Shown here: piece after piece, positions 53,999 to 64,000 of the stretch
Layout: each line of letters begins with the position of its first letter
Position numbering within the stretch: the stretch's first letter is position 1
Source: Vitreoscilla filiformis
GTDB lineage: Bacteria; Pseudomonadota; Gammaproteobacteria; Burkholderiales; Burkholderiaceae_C
Direction: 5' to 3'
DNA length: 64,000 nucleotides
Assembly (NCBI RefSeq): GCF_002222655.1
Contig: NZ_CP022423.1
Location: 1,364,001-1,428,000 of the forward strand
The notes under the pieces: generated by a model
The model's input: the letters and a program-made list of their open reading frames with translations, nothing else
What the model was told of the DNA's origin: nothing
The model's database searches: none
Translations under genes and position numbers: made by a program

Positions 53999-54829
53999 AT
54001 GCGGATCGATCAATGGCTGGTGAGCCGGGGTCTGGTGCCGTCGCGTTCGGCGGCGCAACGGCTGATCGAGCGCGGTGCCGTGCGCTGGCTGGGGCCGCGT
54101 GGTTGGATGACCCCGCGCAAAGCCGGGGACGAGGTGCCCGAAGGCTGCGAGATCCAAATCACCGATGACGCCGAGCTGCGTTGGGTGTCACGCGGGGGGC
54201 TCAAGCTGGAAGGTGCGTTGCAGGCGGTGGCCCACGAGGGGAGAGGGGCTTTGGCGGCGTTGAGGCTCCCTCTCCCCTTGCGGGAGAGGGCTGGGGAGAG
54301 GGGGCAGCCTCCCATCGCACTCGACGTCGGCCAAAGCACCGGCGGCTTCACCGAAGTGTTGCTGCACGCCGGCTGCGCCCGCGTGGTGGGCGTGGACGTG
54401 GGTCACGGCCAGTTGCACCCCAAGCTGGCCGCCGACCCCCGCGTGGTCGCCCTCGAAGGTCTGAACGCCCGCGAACTGAACGCTGCCGCCTTGGGCACCC
54501 ACTGGCCGACGGGCGGTTTCGATGTCATCACGGGCGATCTGTCCTTCATCTCGCTCACCCTGGTGCTGCCGGCGCTGGCGCCGTTGCTGGCACCGCACGG
54601 ACGGCTGCTGATGCTCGTTAAACCCCAATTCGAGCTGCAACCGGCGGACATCGGCAAAGGCGGCTTGGTGAAAGACGCCAGCGCCTACAGCCGAGTCGAA
54701 ACCCGGGTGCGCGAGGCCTGCGCCGCCTGCGGGTTGTCCGTGCTCGACTGGTTGGCCAGCCCCATCACCGGTGGCGACGGCAACCGTGAATTCTTCGTGC
54801 TGGCGGGCCAGGCCGCGCCGGCTGCCTGA
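53999..54829 (+). CDS. tlyA: TlyA-family rRNA 2'-O-methyltransferase with repeat insertion
   Basis: The 276-residue protein has an N-terminal S4 RNA-binding domain (MRIDQWLVSRGLVPSRSAAQRLIERGAV) and a Rossmann methyltransferase domain with ALDVGQSTGGFTEVLLHAG (SAM motif), DVITGDLSFISLTLVLPAL and LVKPQFEL, as in TlyA/hemolysin A. TlyA methylates 16S and 23S rRNA cytidines. Between the S4 domain and the SAM motif about 24 residues (GRGALAALRLPLPLRERAGERG) are coded by a REP-like repeat that keeps the frame. AAGGAG precedes the ATG, two bases after the helicase stop. Confidence 0.9.
   Translation: MRIDQWLVSRGLVPSRSAAQRLIERGAVRWLGPRGWMTPRKAGDEVPEGCEIQITDDAELRWVSRGGLKLEGALQAVAHEGRGALAALRLPLPLRERAGERGQPPIALDVGQSTGGFTEVLLHAGCARVVGVDVGHGQLHPKLAADPRVVALEGLNARELNAAALGTHWPTGGFDVITGDLSFISLTLVLPALAPLLAPHGRLLMLVKPQFELQPADIGKGGLVKDASAYSRVETRVREACAACGLSVLDWLASPITGGDGNREFFVLAGQAAPAA
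54268..54302 (+). repeat. REP-like palindrome inside tlyA
   Basis: CCCTCTCCC (54268-54276) and GGGAGAGGG (54282-54290) form a nine-base hairpin with a CTTGC loop, followed by GCTGGGGAGAGGG, the hallmark of a common short repeat. The same family appears in the opposite orientation at 32742-32781. Confidence 0.85.
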
Positions 54830-54861
54830 TTCCTTGACGATTGCGAAAGAGGCTTTCCAAC

Positions 54862-55698
54862 ATGCGTAACCTTCCCCTGAGCCTGGAATTTTTCCCGCCC
54901 AAGACGCCTGAAGGTGTCACCAAGCTCGCGGCTGTGCGCCAAGCGTTGTACGTCTTGAAGCCGCAGTTTTGCTCCGTCACCTACGGCGCGGGCGGTTCGA
55001 CCCAGGATGGCACGCTCAGCACCGTGCAAGCCATCCTCGACGAAGGTCACAGCGGCGCACCGCACTTCAGTTGCATTGGCGCCAGCGCCGATCTGATCCG
55101 CGACAAACTGGCCCAGTTCAAAGCCATGGGGGTGGAGCGCATCGTGGCGTTGCGGGGCGATTTGCCCAGCGGGTACGGCAGTTTTGGTGAATTCCGCTAC
55201 GCCTCGGACTTGGTGCGTTTCATCCGCGAAGAAACCGGCGATCACTTTCACCTGGAGGTCGCAGCTTACCCGGAGATGCATCCGCAAGCCCGCTGCCCGC
55301 AGAGCGATTTGCAGGCCTACGCTACCAAGGTGAAAGCCGGAGCGAACTCGGCGATCACGCAGTTTTTCTTCAACGCCGATGCCTATTTCCGCTTCGTGGA
55401 CGATGCGCGCCGGCTCGGGGCCGAGGTGCCGGTGATTCCCGGCATCATGCCCATCACCAATTCGAGCGGCATTTTGCGGTTCGCCGATGGGTGCGGGGCC
55501 GAAGTGCCGCGCTGGGTGCGCCTGCGCCTGCAAAGTTTTGGCGATGACACCGCCAGCATTCGCGCCTTCGGCCTGGATGTGGTGACGATGCTGTGCGAAC
55601 GCCTGATCGCTGGCGGCGCCCCCGCGTTGCATTTCTACACCATGAACCAAAGCGCCACGACGCTGGAAATCAGCCGGCGCCTGGGCCTGCTGGCCTGA
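54862..55698 (+). CDS. metF: 5,10-methylenetetrahydrofolate reductase
   Basis: The 278-residue flavoprotein makes 5-methyl-THF for methionine synthesis. Family blocks are SLEFFPPKTPEGV at the start, SVTYGAGGST, HFSCIGASADLIRDKL, ALRGDLPSG, EVAAYPEMHP, AGANSAITQFFFN and PGIMPI. The ATG at 54862 starts the conserved domain; the upstream TTG adds only seven residues. It lies 32 bp after tlyA. Together with riboswitch-controlled ahcY it belongs to the SAM cycle. Confidence 0.96.
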   Translation: MRNLPLSLEFFPPKTPEGVTKLAAVRQALYVLKPQFCSVTYGAGGSTQDGTLSTVQAILDEGHSGAPHFSCIGASADLIRDKLAQFKAMGVERIVALRGDLPSGYGSFGEFRYASDLVRFIREETGDHFHLEVAAYPEMHPQARCPQSDLQAYATKVKAGANSAITQFFFNADAYFRFVDDARRLGAEVPVIPGIMPITNSSGILRFADGCGAEVPRWVRLRLQSFGDDTASIRAFGLDVVTMLCERLIAGGAPALHFYTMNQSATTLEISRRLGLLA

Positions 55699-55922
55699 CG
55701 GGGCAGCGGCGCGCACTGTGGCGTGCGCGCATCACTGGCGTGCAGCTTGTTTGATGAGAGTCAAGCGGCAGCCGAGCGGAAATTTCAGGTGGGCGGCGGG
55801 TTTGCGCCAGCACAAATGAGGGACGCGGGCGGCGCGTTGCAATCCGACACATGACGGACACGCGCCGGACGCCGTGCCCGTCTTTCAAACAACCACTTGA
55901 ACCCGCTTTCCTGGAGTTCCTC

Positions 55923-56570
55923 ATGCGCAAGACCCTGCTGGCTCTGGCCGCCGTCGCTTCCCTCGCCCCGCAATTCGCTGCCGCGCAAGACACTGGCAAC
56001 TGGATCGTCCGTGCCCGCGCTGTGAACCTGCAATCGTCCAACACCAACAGTGCGGATCTGAGCGCCACCCTGTCGGCGGTGACGGGCGGTGCTTCGAATT
56101 CGGCGTCGGTCAACAACAAGTGGCTGCCGGAAGTGGACTTCACCTACTTCTTCACGCCGAACATTGCTGCCGAGCTGATCCTGACCGTGCCGCAAAAGCA
56201 CACCCTGACCGCTGACGGCTTCGGCGATCTGGGCACGTTCAAGCACCTGCCCCCGACCCTGACCGTGCAGTACCACTTCACCGGTCTGGGCTTCGCTCGT
56301 CCGTACGTGGGTGCGGGTGTCAACTACACCAACATCTCCGACACCGAGTGGAACGCCACCGGCAAGGCCCTGGGCCTGAACCTGAAGCGTGACAGCTTCG
56401 GCCTGGCACTCCAAGTGGGCGTGGACATCCCCCTGGGCGGCGGCTGGCTGCTGAACCTGGATGCCAAGAAGGTGCAAATCGGCACCGATGTGTACTCCAA
56501 CAACACCAAAATCGGCAGCTTCGAAGTCAATCCTTGGCTGTTGAGCGCTGGCGTGGGCTTGCGTTTCTGA
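55923..56570 (+). CDS. ompW: OmpW family outer-membrane protein
   Basis: The 215-residue protein has a signal peptide ending AAAQ and an eight-strand barrel: GNWIVRARAVNLQ at the first strand, NKWLPEVDFTYFFTPNIAAELILT, the TFKHLPPTLTVQYHF block typical of OmpW, and a terminal LLSAGVGLRF ending in Phe. It may pass small hydrophobic molecules. GGAG lies seven bases before the ATG. Terminator hairpins follow at 56579 and 56659. Confidence 0.92.
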   Translation: MRKTLLALAAVASLAPQFAAAQDTGNWIVRARAVNLQSSNTNSADLSATLSAVTGGASNSASVNNKWLPEVDFTYFFTPNIAAELILTVPQKHTLTADGFGDLGTFKHLPPTLTVQYHFTGLGFARPYVGAGVNYTNISDTEWNATGKALGLNLKRDSFGLALQVGVDIPLGGGWLLNLDAKKVQIGTDVYSNNTKIGSFEVNPWLLSAGVGLRF

Positions 56571-56578
56571 TGAACAGA

Positions 56579-56607
56579 GCGGTGCTCAGGGAGTGCCTGA
56601 GCGCCGC
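56579..56607 (+). terminator. Hairpin after ompW
   Basis: GCGGTGCTCAGG pairs with CCTGAGCGCCGC (one G-U) around GAGTG. It has no U-tract, so it may protect mRNA or work with the next hairpin. Confidence 0.45.
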
Positions 56608-56658
56608 CCGTGCCGACTCGGACTGGGGTTCGGCCACACACCGCCCGGTGTGTTTGAC

Positions 56659-56687
56659 AAGGTGGCTCACGCAGCCACCTTTTTCTT
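56659..56687 (+). terminator. Strong rho-independent terminator for ompW
   Basis: AAGGTGGCT and AGCCACCTT form a perfect nine-base stem around CACGC, followed by TTTTCTTT. It overlaps the last codons of the convergent DUF2917 gene, so it can serve both strands partly. Confidence 0.85.
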
Positions 56688-56969
56688 TGCCCATTCGCCG
56701 GCCCAAAACCCACGCGCCTGAGGCTGCGGGGCACGCACCGGTTCCCAGCTCAGTTGCACGCTGTGGCCGTGGTGCCAAGGCTCGGCGGTGACGGTGTCGC
56801 CAGCGCGCAGCCGCAGCCACTCGCCTGCCGCGAGCACGTGATCGTCCGGATCGCCGTCGCGGGTCAGCCACACTTGGCCGGAGGTGATGCGCAGCGTTCC
56901 CGTCACGGTGACATGCCAACGCTTCACACCCTGAAGTGCCAACGGCTTCGATTCATGCGCCAACATCAT
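56667..56969 (-). CDS. DUF2917 family protein
   Basis: The 100-residue protein matches the DUF2917 pattern: GTLRITSGQVWLTRDGDPDDHVLAAGEWLRL (core span), a small cupin-like beta fold of unknown function, common in Burkholderiales. Two adjacent ATG codons follow AGGAG. It is divergent from a LysR regulator with about 100 bp between, so the regulator may control it. The last codons lie within the ompW terminator. Confidence 0.82.
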   Translation of the reverse strand: MMLAHESKPLALQGVKRWHVTVTGTLRITSGQVWLTRDGDPDDHVLAAGEWLRLRAGDTVTAEPWHHGHSVQLSWEPVRAPQPQARGFWAGEWAKKKVAA

Positions 56970-57066
56970 GCATCTCCTGAAAATGGCCTGCTCAATGGGT
57001 TCATTTTTCAGAAAAGATCGGCGGCGCGCCAATGACTTCTCAGGTGTCGATTCATTACCATAGGGC

Positions 57067-58059
57067 ATGAATCGTCCGTTGCATCGTCCCATTGCACTGG
57101 GTTGGCTGCGCAGTTTCGAAGCGGTGGCCCGGCATCTGAATTTCAGCGCCGCTGCCGAAGAACTGCACCTGACACAGCCAGCCATCAGCCGCCAAATCAA
57201 AGGCTTGGAAGAAGACGTGGGCGCCGCGTTGTTCGCCCGTGGCACGCGCCACGTCGCGTTGACCGCCGCCGGCCAGCAGTTGCTGCGTGCGGTGGCACCC
57301 TCGTTGCAGCGACTGGATGCCACCGTGCGCCAGATTCGCATGGCCCAAGGTCGCAACCAAATTCAGCTCACCACGTTTGCGTCCTTTGGCTCGCTGTGGT
57401 TGATGCCGCGTCTGCCGGATTTTGAGCGCCTGCACCCGGAGCTGGACATCCGCATCACCGCCACCGATGCCCTGGTGCCCGAGGGCGATCCTGAGTTGGA
57501 TGTGGCCTTGCGCCACTGCCTGCCCGAGCGCGCGCCACCGGGCGCCCTGCGTTTGTTCGGCGAGGTGTTGGCGCCGGTGATCGGACGCGGCTTGGCACAG
57601 GCCGTGGCCGCTGGCCAAGCACCGCCCCTGCGTGTGCCAGCGGACTTGAGCGCCCACACCTTGATCGAGATGGACGACAGCCACGCCCACAGCGTCGATT
57701 TGAGTTGGCCGAGCTGGTTGGCAGAAAAAGGCCTCGAACACTTGGCGCCGCGCCGTTGGTTGAGCATGAACTTCACACATCAACAAGTTCAATTGGCGTT
57801 GGCTGGGCAAGGGGTGGCCCTGGCGCGGTTGCCCATGATCCACGAGGTGCTGGCCCGTGGCGAGTTGGTCGAACCGTTCGGCCCGGCGGGGCGACATTGG
57901 GCGCGCACGGCGTACTGGCTGGTGCCTCTGGCGGGCATGGGCGCACGGCCCCGGCCCGAGGTACGCTGGTTTTGTGATTGGGTGGTGGCGCAGGCCGAAC
58001 GCACCCGCTGCGCCATCCGCGATGAACCCGAAGCTGATACGCTGGCCCACTGTGATTGA
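57067..58059 (+). CDS. LysR-type transcriptional regulator (GcvA-like)
   Basis: The 330-residue protein has the LysR winged helix (SFEAVARHLNFSAAAEELHLTQPAISRQIKGLE) and a complete substrate-binding domain (LTTFASFGSLWLMPRLPDF, LDVALRHC). The start RPIALGWLRSFEAVARH resembles the GcvA subgroup. It is divergent from the DUF2917 gene, whose promoter region it likely binds. The effector is unknown. Confidence 0.92.
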   Translation: MNRPLHRPIALGWLRSFEAVARHLNFSAAAEELHLTQPAISRQIKGLEEDVGAALFARGTRHVALTAAGQQLLRAVAPSLQRLDATVRQIRMAQGRNQIQLTTFASFGSLWLMPRLPDFERLHPELDIRITATDALVPEGDPELDVALRHCLPERAPPGALRLFGEVLAPVIGRGLAQAVAAGQAPPLRVPADLSAHTLIEMDDSHAHSVDLSWPSWLAEKGLEHLAPRRWLSMNFTHQQVQLALAGQGVALARLPMIHEVLARGELVEPFGPAGRHWARTAYWLVPLAGMGARPRPEVRWFCDWVVAQAERTRCAIRDEPEADTLAHCD

Positions 58060-58086
58060 CTCCCCGCGCCCGGGCGCCTTCTTGCC

Positions 58087-58776
58087 ATGCAGCTCTACAT
58101 CGGGAACAAAAATTATTCGTCGTGGTCGATGCGCCCCTGGGTGCTGATGCGCCACTTCGCGCTGCCTTTCACCGAAGTGATGGTGAGGTTCGACAGCTTT
58201 GAACCGGGGTCATGCTTCAAACAGACCTTGGCGACGTTGGGCGCTCCCACAGGCAAAGTGCCGCTGCTGGTCGATGACGCGGGGACGGTGGTTTGGGACA
58301 CCCTGGCCATTGCCGAAACCCTGGCCGAGCGTTTCCCGGCGCTGCCCTTGTGGCCACGCGATGCGGCGCAGCGTGCGCGGGCACGCAGCCTGTGCGCGGA
58401 GATGCACAGCGGTTTTGGTGCGCTGCGCAGCCATTGCCCGCAAAACATCGAGGCGCATTTGCCGGAGGTGGGGGCCCGCATTTTGGCCGAGCACGCCGCT
58501 GTTCAGGCCGATTTGGCGCGGCTGATCGAGATGTGGCAAAGCGCCCTGGCCCAAAGTGGCGGGCCGTTCTTGTTCGGGGCGTTCGGCATCGCGGATGCGT
58601 ATTTCGCGCCCGTGGTCGGACGCTTGCGCACCTACGCGCTGCCGGTGCCGGCACCTGTGGCCGCGTACATGCAGCGCGTTTGGGACAGCCCGGGCGTGGC
58701 CGCCTGGGTCGCCGAAGCACTGGCCGAGCACGAGTTCCTCGATTTTGAGGAACCCTATCGCACGGCGCCGGTGTGA
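58087..58776 (+). CDS. Glutathione S-transferase family protein
   Basis: The 229-residue protein has a thioredoxin-like N-domain with LYIGNKNYSSWSMRPWVLMR (active-site Ser in YSSWS), the GSH-binding GKVPLLVDD..VVWDTLAIAETLAE block and a helical C-domain with GAFGIADAYFAPVVGRL. It resembles the YfcF-like group. It follows the LysR gene closely. Natural substrate unknown. Confidence 0.9.
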   Translation: MQLYIGNKNYSSWSMRPWVLMRHFALPFTEVMVRFDSFEPGSCFKQTLATLGAPTGKVPLLVDDAGTVVWDTLAIAETLAERFPALPLWPRDAAQRARARSLCAEMHSGFGALRSHCPQNIEAHLPEVGARILAEHAAVQADLARLIEMWQSALAQSGGPFLFGAFGIADAYFAPVVGRLRTYALPVPAPVAAYMQRVWDSPGVAAWVAEALAEHEFLDFEEPYRTAPV

Positions 58777-58783
58777 GGGCGCC

Positions 58784-59380
58784 TCAGGACTCGCGTTCCC
58801 AGAACACGCCGTCTTCGGTGAGCAGGGCATCCAGGGGGATGTCGTGCGGCTCGGGGGTCAACCATGGCACATAGCCATGGCCGTAGCCCAGGCCAGCGGT
58901 GGCGGGGCGGGGTTGCAGGGCGGCCAAGGTGCGGTCGTAAAACCCGCCGCCATACCCCAGACGGGTGCCGCCGGGGCCGTAGCCCACGCAGGGCACCAAC
59001 AGCAGTTGAGGATGGAACGCCTCGGTGTCTTTCGGCTTGGGGATGCCGTAGGCGTCTTCCTCCATCGGGCAGCCGGGATACCAAACATGGAAAGTGAGCT
59101 GTTTGGTCTCCCGGTTGATCACCGGCAGGCCGATGCGCCGGCCTTGGCCGGCTTCGCTCCAGCGGTAAAGCGCGGGCAGGGCATCAAACTCCCCCTTGAT
59201 GGGCCAGTAAGCGCCGATGGTCTGCTCGGGGCGGCTGATGAGCCACACCATCAACACCTCTTGCAGGTGCGCGGCGCGCTGGTGACGATCCAACAACCCC
59301 ATGCGTTCGGCTTGAAGCTGCTTGCGCAGCGTGGCTTTGTCGCGGGCGGGTTCCAGGTTGAGCTTGAAGGGCAGGGTCAT
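58784..59380 (-). CDS. 5-formyltetrahydrofolate cyclo-ligase
   Basis: The 198-residue enzyme converts 5-formyl-THF to 5,10-methenyl-THF using ATP. The family marks are RDKATLRKQLQAER at the start, YWPIKGEFDALP, and GYGPGGTRLGYGGGFYDRTLA with the ATP-binding loop. The ATG at 59380 is selected since the longer frame adds unrelated Arg-rich sequence. It fits the folate/one-carbon context of metF. Confidence 0.92.
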   Translation of the reverse strand: MTLPFKLNLEPARDKATLRKQLQAERMGLLDRHQRAAHLQEVLMVWLISRPEQTIGAYWPIKGEFDALPALYRWSEAGQGRRIGLPVINRETKQLTFHVWYPGCPMEEDAYGIPKPKDTEAFHPQLLLVPCVGYGPGGTRLGYGGGFYDRTLAALQPRPATAGLGYGHGYVPWLTPEPHDIPLDALLTEDGVFWERES

Positions 59381-59450
59381 GGTGCGCGGGAGGGAGCGGC
59401 CAAAGGATCGCCCCATTGTGCGCGGCTCCTCTCGCGCTGCGCACAAGGCA

Positions 59451-61604
59451 TCACTGCACGTTCAGGCTCTTGATCCACACCGACCCACTCAACGGGCGCA
59501 GCCGCACCACACTCAGGCCCGCCGGCAGCGGCGCATTCACGGCAGTACTGACCACGGGCGGGCCGTTGCAGATGCCCCCACAACTGCCCGTCAAACTCCA
59601 CACCCCCGCACGCTGGCCGTTGATGAGCAGCTCCACTTGGGTGTCCGCTTCCGGGTAGGTGGTGAGGGTGAATTGGAAGCGCCCCGCTTGCGCCGCTCGC
59701 ACCGGAATCAGCGCCGAACTGGAAAACGCCGCGCCACGCGCCCCCGTCCCGGTGACGAACCGCAGCGCTTGCGCGTCGTAGCGCCACGAGTCACCGCCAT
59801 CGAGTTCGATGCCGGCGCGGCGCCCAGCAGGCAACCAGATGCTGGCAGGCACCAGCGTGCCCAGCGTCTCAGCGGTTTTGGGTTGCTGGCGGATCGCATC
59901 GATTGCTTGGAGTTTGACGGTGCGCGTGTCCGACACCGGGCTGGGGCGGGCGCTGTCCACAAACTCCCACGGGGGCGCGCCGTTGTAAACGTAGTAGGCC
60001 AGCAACTGGCCGCCATGGGCTTGGTAAATCTGATGCGCCGCTTGCATGCGGGCTTTCATGCGCGGATCGGCGTTGTAGGTGCTGACCAGTTGCGGGCTGC
60101 CAGCGGCCGTGCCAGAGGTGGCGTGTCCGCCCGGCCCCGGCCCGCCTTCGTAGGCCACAGACACCAGCCCGAAGCCACGGGCCCACACCGCATCGGTGGC
60201 GGTGTTGGTGGCAAATTCAGCGTTCGGCAGGCTGGCAAAGTAGGCTGCCATGGTTTTTTCTGAGGTGTCCGTCGGGGGCGTTTGGGCGTCGTAGTACGCC
60301 GCGCCGCCGGCGCCCCACCACAGTTCATGGATGCGCCGCGCCACCGGATTCAGCGGTGCCGTGCGGCGCTCTTGACCATAAAACCCTTCCGCCCACTTCA
60401 GACCCTCGCTCAGATACACGTTGGCATTGCCGACTTGGCTGGCCAAAATGGGCCGCACCGTGGTCATCATCGCGGCGTCGCCGAACACCGAGCGGAACGT
60501 TTGGCTGAGGGTGGCCGAGCGGTAGGCGATCCAGCGTCGCAGCGCCAGGTACTGATCTCCCGCCGTGGCGCCATCGTAGGCGATGGGGTGGGTCGGGTTG
60601 GCCTTGTGGGTGTTGGCCAACCCCAGCGCCCAGCCGAAGCCCAGGAATCCCGGCCCGGCATTCCACAGTTCGTTGCCGTATTCCACGTACACCTTCAGCC
60701 CCGGTTTGAGCGGCGGATAAACCGGCTTGGCTTGCGCTTGGGTGTAGGGATTCACCCCGTCCGAGCCGTAGCGCACCAACAGGGCGAGTTTGCGGATGTA
60801 ATCGTCGTCCGCCTTGACGGGCAGGTTCAGCCAGACATCGTTGCCCGTTTCGTTGGCCAGGGCGATCAGCAATTCCCATGGTTGGCCCTTGCTGCGCACA
60901 AACCCCTGCCAGCCCATGGGCGTGCGCTCGCTCCACTGCACGCTGGGGTTGTTGTTGGCGGACACGAAATCCATGCCCCGGATGAGGTGGAACTTCTTCA
61001 TCGCCTCGATGTATTCCTTGGTGAAATGCACCGAGCCGTGGGTCGGATAACCGGGGCGCCACAGGTGCAAATCGGTCAAGCCATCGGCGCCGGTGGAGGC
61101 CCGGGTGCGGCGGGTTTGGCTGAACGCCAACCAGGCGTTGCCCCGGGTGTTGGCGGGCAGCACCACATCGGCGGTGGTGGTGTTGCTGGCGGCGTCGTAA
61201 CGTTGGTTCTGGATGGAGGGCGGGGCGCTGCTGCCGCCGTCCGCGCTGGCCGACACGCTCACCTGCGCTTGGCCTTTGAAGCTGAGTTTGTAGGTGCCCG
61301 CCGCCACCCGCAGCGAGCTGAAGATCATGAGGAAATCGCGGGTGGGGGCGCCCAGGGCATCGGCGCCGACGTCTTCACCCCAATCGTGGCTGCGAAACTG
61401 GCTGTGGCGCACCAAGTCGGCCATGGCGTGGCTGCCATCAAAGTAGCTCAGTTGGTTGATGCCGATGCCCAGATAGGGCGTCGGGCTGTTCACATCGACG
61501 CTGGCCCCTCGGGCTGCACCACTCACCAGCACGGACAGGCCGCACACCCAAGCCGCCAGCGGCGGCACCCAACGGGAACAGAACACCATTCGAAAACTCC
61601 TCAA
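59451..61604 (-). CDS. Secreted carbohydrate-active-like protein (GH-A-like NE motif)
   Basis: The 717-residue protein has a signal peptide (to about residue 33) and a large N-terminal domain with VYVEYGNELWN near residue 295, similar to the Asn-Glu acid/base motif of clan GH-A hydrolases, followed by AYEGGPGPGG, which may hold the second acid. A C-terminal beta domain with CGGIC and YPEADTQVELLINGQ is likely carbohydrate-binding. The substrate is not clear; cellulose-related or other glycans are possible. A paralog lies on the other side of argG (63035-64000), same strand. Confidence 0.7.
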   Translation of the reverse strand: MRSFRMVFCSRWVPPLAAWVCGLSVLVSGAARGASVDVNSPTPYLGIGINQLSYFDGSHAMADLVRHSQFRSHDWGEDVGADALGAPTRDFLMIFSSLRVAAGTYKLSFKGQAQVSVSASADGGSSAPPSIQNQRYDAASNTTTADVVLPANTRGNAWLAFSQTRRTRASTGADGLTDLHLWRPGYPTHGSVHFTKEYIEAMKKFHLIRGMDFVSANNNPSVQWSERTPMGWQGFVRSKGQPWELLIALANETGNDVWLNLPVKADDDYIRKLALLVRYGSDGVNPYTQAQAKPVYPPLKPGLKVYVEYGNELWNAGPGFLGFGWALGLANTHKANPTHPIAYDGATAGDQYLALRRWIAYRSATLSQTFRSVFGDAAMMTTVRPILASQVGNANVYLSEGLKWAEGFYGQERRTAPLNPVARRIHELWWGAGGAAYYDAQTPPTDTSEKTMAAYFASLPNAEFATNTATDAVWARGFGLVSVAYEGGPGPGGHATSGTAAGSPQLVSTYNADPRMKARMQAAHQIYQAHGGQLLAYYVYNGAPPWEFVDSARPSPVSDTRTVKLQAIDAIRQQPKTAETLGTLVPASIWLPAGRRAGIELDGGDSWRYDAQALRFVTGTGARGAAFSSSALIPVRAAQAGRFQFTLTTYPEADTQVELLINGQRAGVWSLTGSCGGICNGPPVVSTAVNAPLPAGLSVVRLRPLSGSVWIKSLNVQ

Positions 61605-61639
61605 GCCGGGGTGATGACGGTGCTCTCCCTCGGGGCTGA

Positions 61640-63034
<1,395 letters not shown>

Positions 63035-64000
63035 TCAACGCACGATCAAGCGCCGAATCCAGATGTCGTTGTTCACCGGGCGCACACGCACCACGCTGAG
63101 CCCGGCGGGCAGGGCGGCCTTGATGACGGGGCTGGTGGCATAAGCATTGTCGGCACAAATCCCGCCGCAGGTGCCGGGGATGTTGAAGGTGCCAGCCAGC
63201 TCACCGTTGATCATCAGTTCCACTTGGGTGTCGGCTTCCGGGTACATGGCCAAGCTGAAACGGTAAGTGCCGGCTTGTTCGGCGCGGATCGGAATCAGCG
63301 CCATGCCGGAAAACGCCTTGCCACCCGTGCCCGTGGTGACAGGCAACCGGATGGCCTGGCCGTTGTAACGCCAGTTGGCCGCCCCGTCGAACTGCACGCC
63401 CACCGAACCGCCGTTCGGAAACCACACCGTGCCTGGCACCGCTGTGCCCAAAGTGGGCGCGGCCTTGGGGGCCATGCGAATGGTGTCGATGGTGCGCAGT
63501 TTTACCGTGGAGGTGTCGGACACCACGCCGGGGTTCAGGTCGTTGACAAAATCCCAAGGCGGGGAGCCGCTGTAAACGTAGTAATTCAACAGCTCGCCGC
63601 CGTTGGCGGTGTAAATCTGGTGGGCGGCTTTCATGCGGGCCCACATGCGCGAATCGGCGTTGTAGGTGGCAGCCAATTCAACGCTGCCCGTGGCCGAACC
63701 CGACGAGCTGCCCCCCGGCCCCGGCCCGCCTTCATAGGCCACGGATTTCAGCCCATACCCCCGCGACCAAGTGGCATCAATGGCGGTATTGCTGGCAAAT
63801 TCGGCACTGGGCAAACCGGCAAAATAGGCGCGCATGGTGGCGGCGCTGGTGTCGGTGGGGGCGGTGGTGGAATCGTAGTAAGCTGCGCCTCCCGCGCCCC
63901 ACCACAGTTGATTCACCTGGCGCGCAACGCTGTTGGCCGGGCTGGTGCGCACTTGACCATAAAAGCCTTCGGCCCATTTCAGCCCCTCACTCAAATACAC
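63035..64000 (-). CDS. Secreted carbohydrate-active-like protein, partial (paralog)
   Basis: This is the C-terminal 321 residues of a protein cut by the right window edge. It begins in YLSEGLKWAEGFYGQ and matches the 59451-61604 product along its length: LWWGAGGAAYYD, FAGLPSAEFASNTA, AYEGGPGPGG, YPEADTQVELMINGE, CGGIC and the end RPVNNDIWIRRLIVR. It is a tandem duplicate that has diverged. The N-terminal part and signal peptide lie beyond the window. Confidence 0.75.
   Translation of the reverse strand: MYLSEGLKWAEGFYGQVRTSPANSVARQVNQLWWGAGGAAYYDSTTAPTDTSAATMRAYFAGLPSAEFASNTAIDATWSRGYGLKSVAYEGGPGPGGSSSGSATGSVELAATYNADSRMWARMKAAHQIYTANGGELLNYYVYSGSPPWDFVNDLNPGVVSDTSTVKLRTIDTIRMAPKAAPTLGTAVPGTVWFPNGGSVGVQFDGAANWRYNGQAIRLPVTTGTGGKAFSGMALIPIRAEQAGTYRFSLAMYPEADTQVELMINGELAGTFNIPGTCGGICADNAYATSPVIKAALPAGLSVVRVRPVNNDIWIRRLIVR

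Overview
The window is about 64 kb of GC-rich DNA packed with genes on both strands. Several traits point to a betaproteobacterium of the order Burkholderiales: an S-adenosylhomocysteine riboswitch in front of ahcY, an EpsL-type exopolysaccharide locus, a PEP-CTERM anchored surface protein, the long E. coli-type argininosuccinate synthase, and a cytochrome b561-YceI-YceI block. I do not name a species. No rRNA, tRNA or CRISPR array was seen.

Layout. 0-5 kb: a secreted GDSL-like lipoprotein, PBP4 (dacB) with a frameshifted SemiSWEET behind it, and the tsaB-rimI-uracil-DNA glycosylase run. 5-6.7 kb: a lower-GC insert with a NYN-domain protein and a secreted alpha/beta hydrolase. 6.7-13 kb: exopolysaccharide genes (glycosyltransferase, Wzy-like polymerase, EpsL-like outer membrane protein, UDP-glucose dehydrogenase) and a NUDIX hydrolase. 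13-20 kb: cytochrome b561, two YceI proteins, glnE, a nitrilase-family amidase and a receptor-like membrane protein without an output domain. 19.7-25.8 kb: a fructose-type ABC import locus (frcB, frcC, frcA, a FucU-like mutarotase, a ROK regulator) divergent from a fructokinase across a palindromic operator, followed by a decayed transketolase remnant.

26.0-28.0 kb: an AT-richer island holding a complete retron on the minus strand. It has an msr-msd RNA with matching a1/a2 ends, a 64-residue ORF with a strong ribosome binding site, a reverse transcriptase with the retron NAxxH and VTG signatures but LTDD in place of YADD, and a cold-shock-domain protein overlapping the RT stop. It abuts a LysR gene that has lost its 5' half. 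A 37-bp stretch inside the msd is found again, base for base, 13 kb away inside the polyphosphate kinase gene ppk2. There it sits between two perfect 36-bp direct repeats and shifts the frame. This link between retron template and chromosomal insertion is the most striking observation in the window.

28-42.5 kb: a TRAP binding protein, PhoX phosphatase, an AEC transporter, three stand-alone CZB zinc-binding proteins, a cNMP/CBS/DUF294 nucleotidyltransferase-like protein with a DnaQ-type exonuclease, hemerythrin, a YitT-type membrane protein, purT, the interrupted ppk2 and a PEP-CTERM protein. 42.7-48.2 kb: a CheB-CheR-PAS fusion, a PAS histidine kinase and a FixJ-like regulator in one overlapping operon. 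48.4-55.7 kb: promoter, SAH riboswitch, ahcY, a SWIM-SNF2 helicase with one frameshift, tlyA carrying an in-frame REP-like repeat, and metF; ahcY and metF belong to the methyl cycle. 55.9-64 kb: OmpW, a DUF2917 protein divergent from a LysR regulator, a glutathione transferase, 5-formyl-THF cyclo-ligase, and argG between two paralogous secreted carbohydrate-active-like proteins, the second cut by the window edge.
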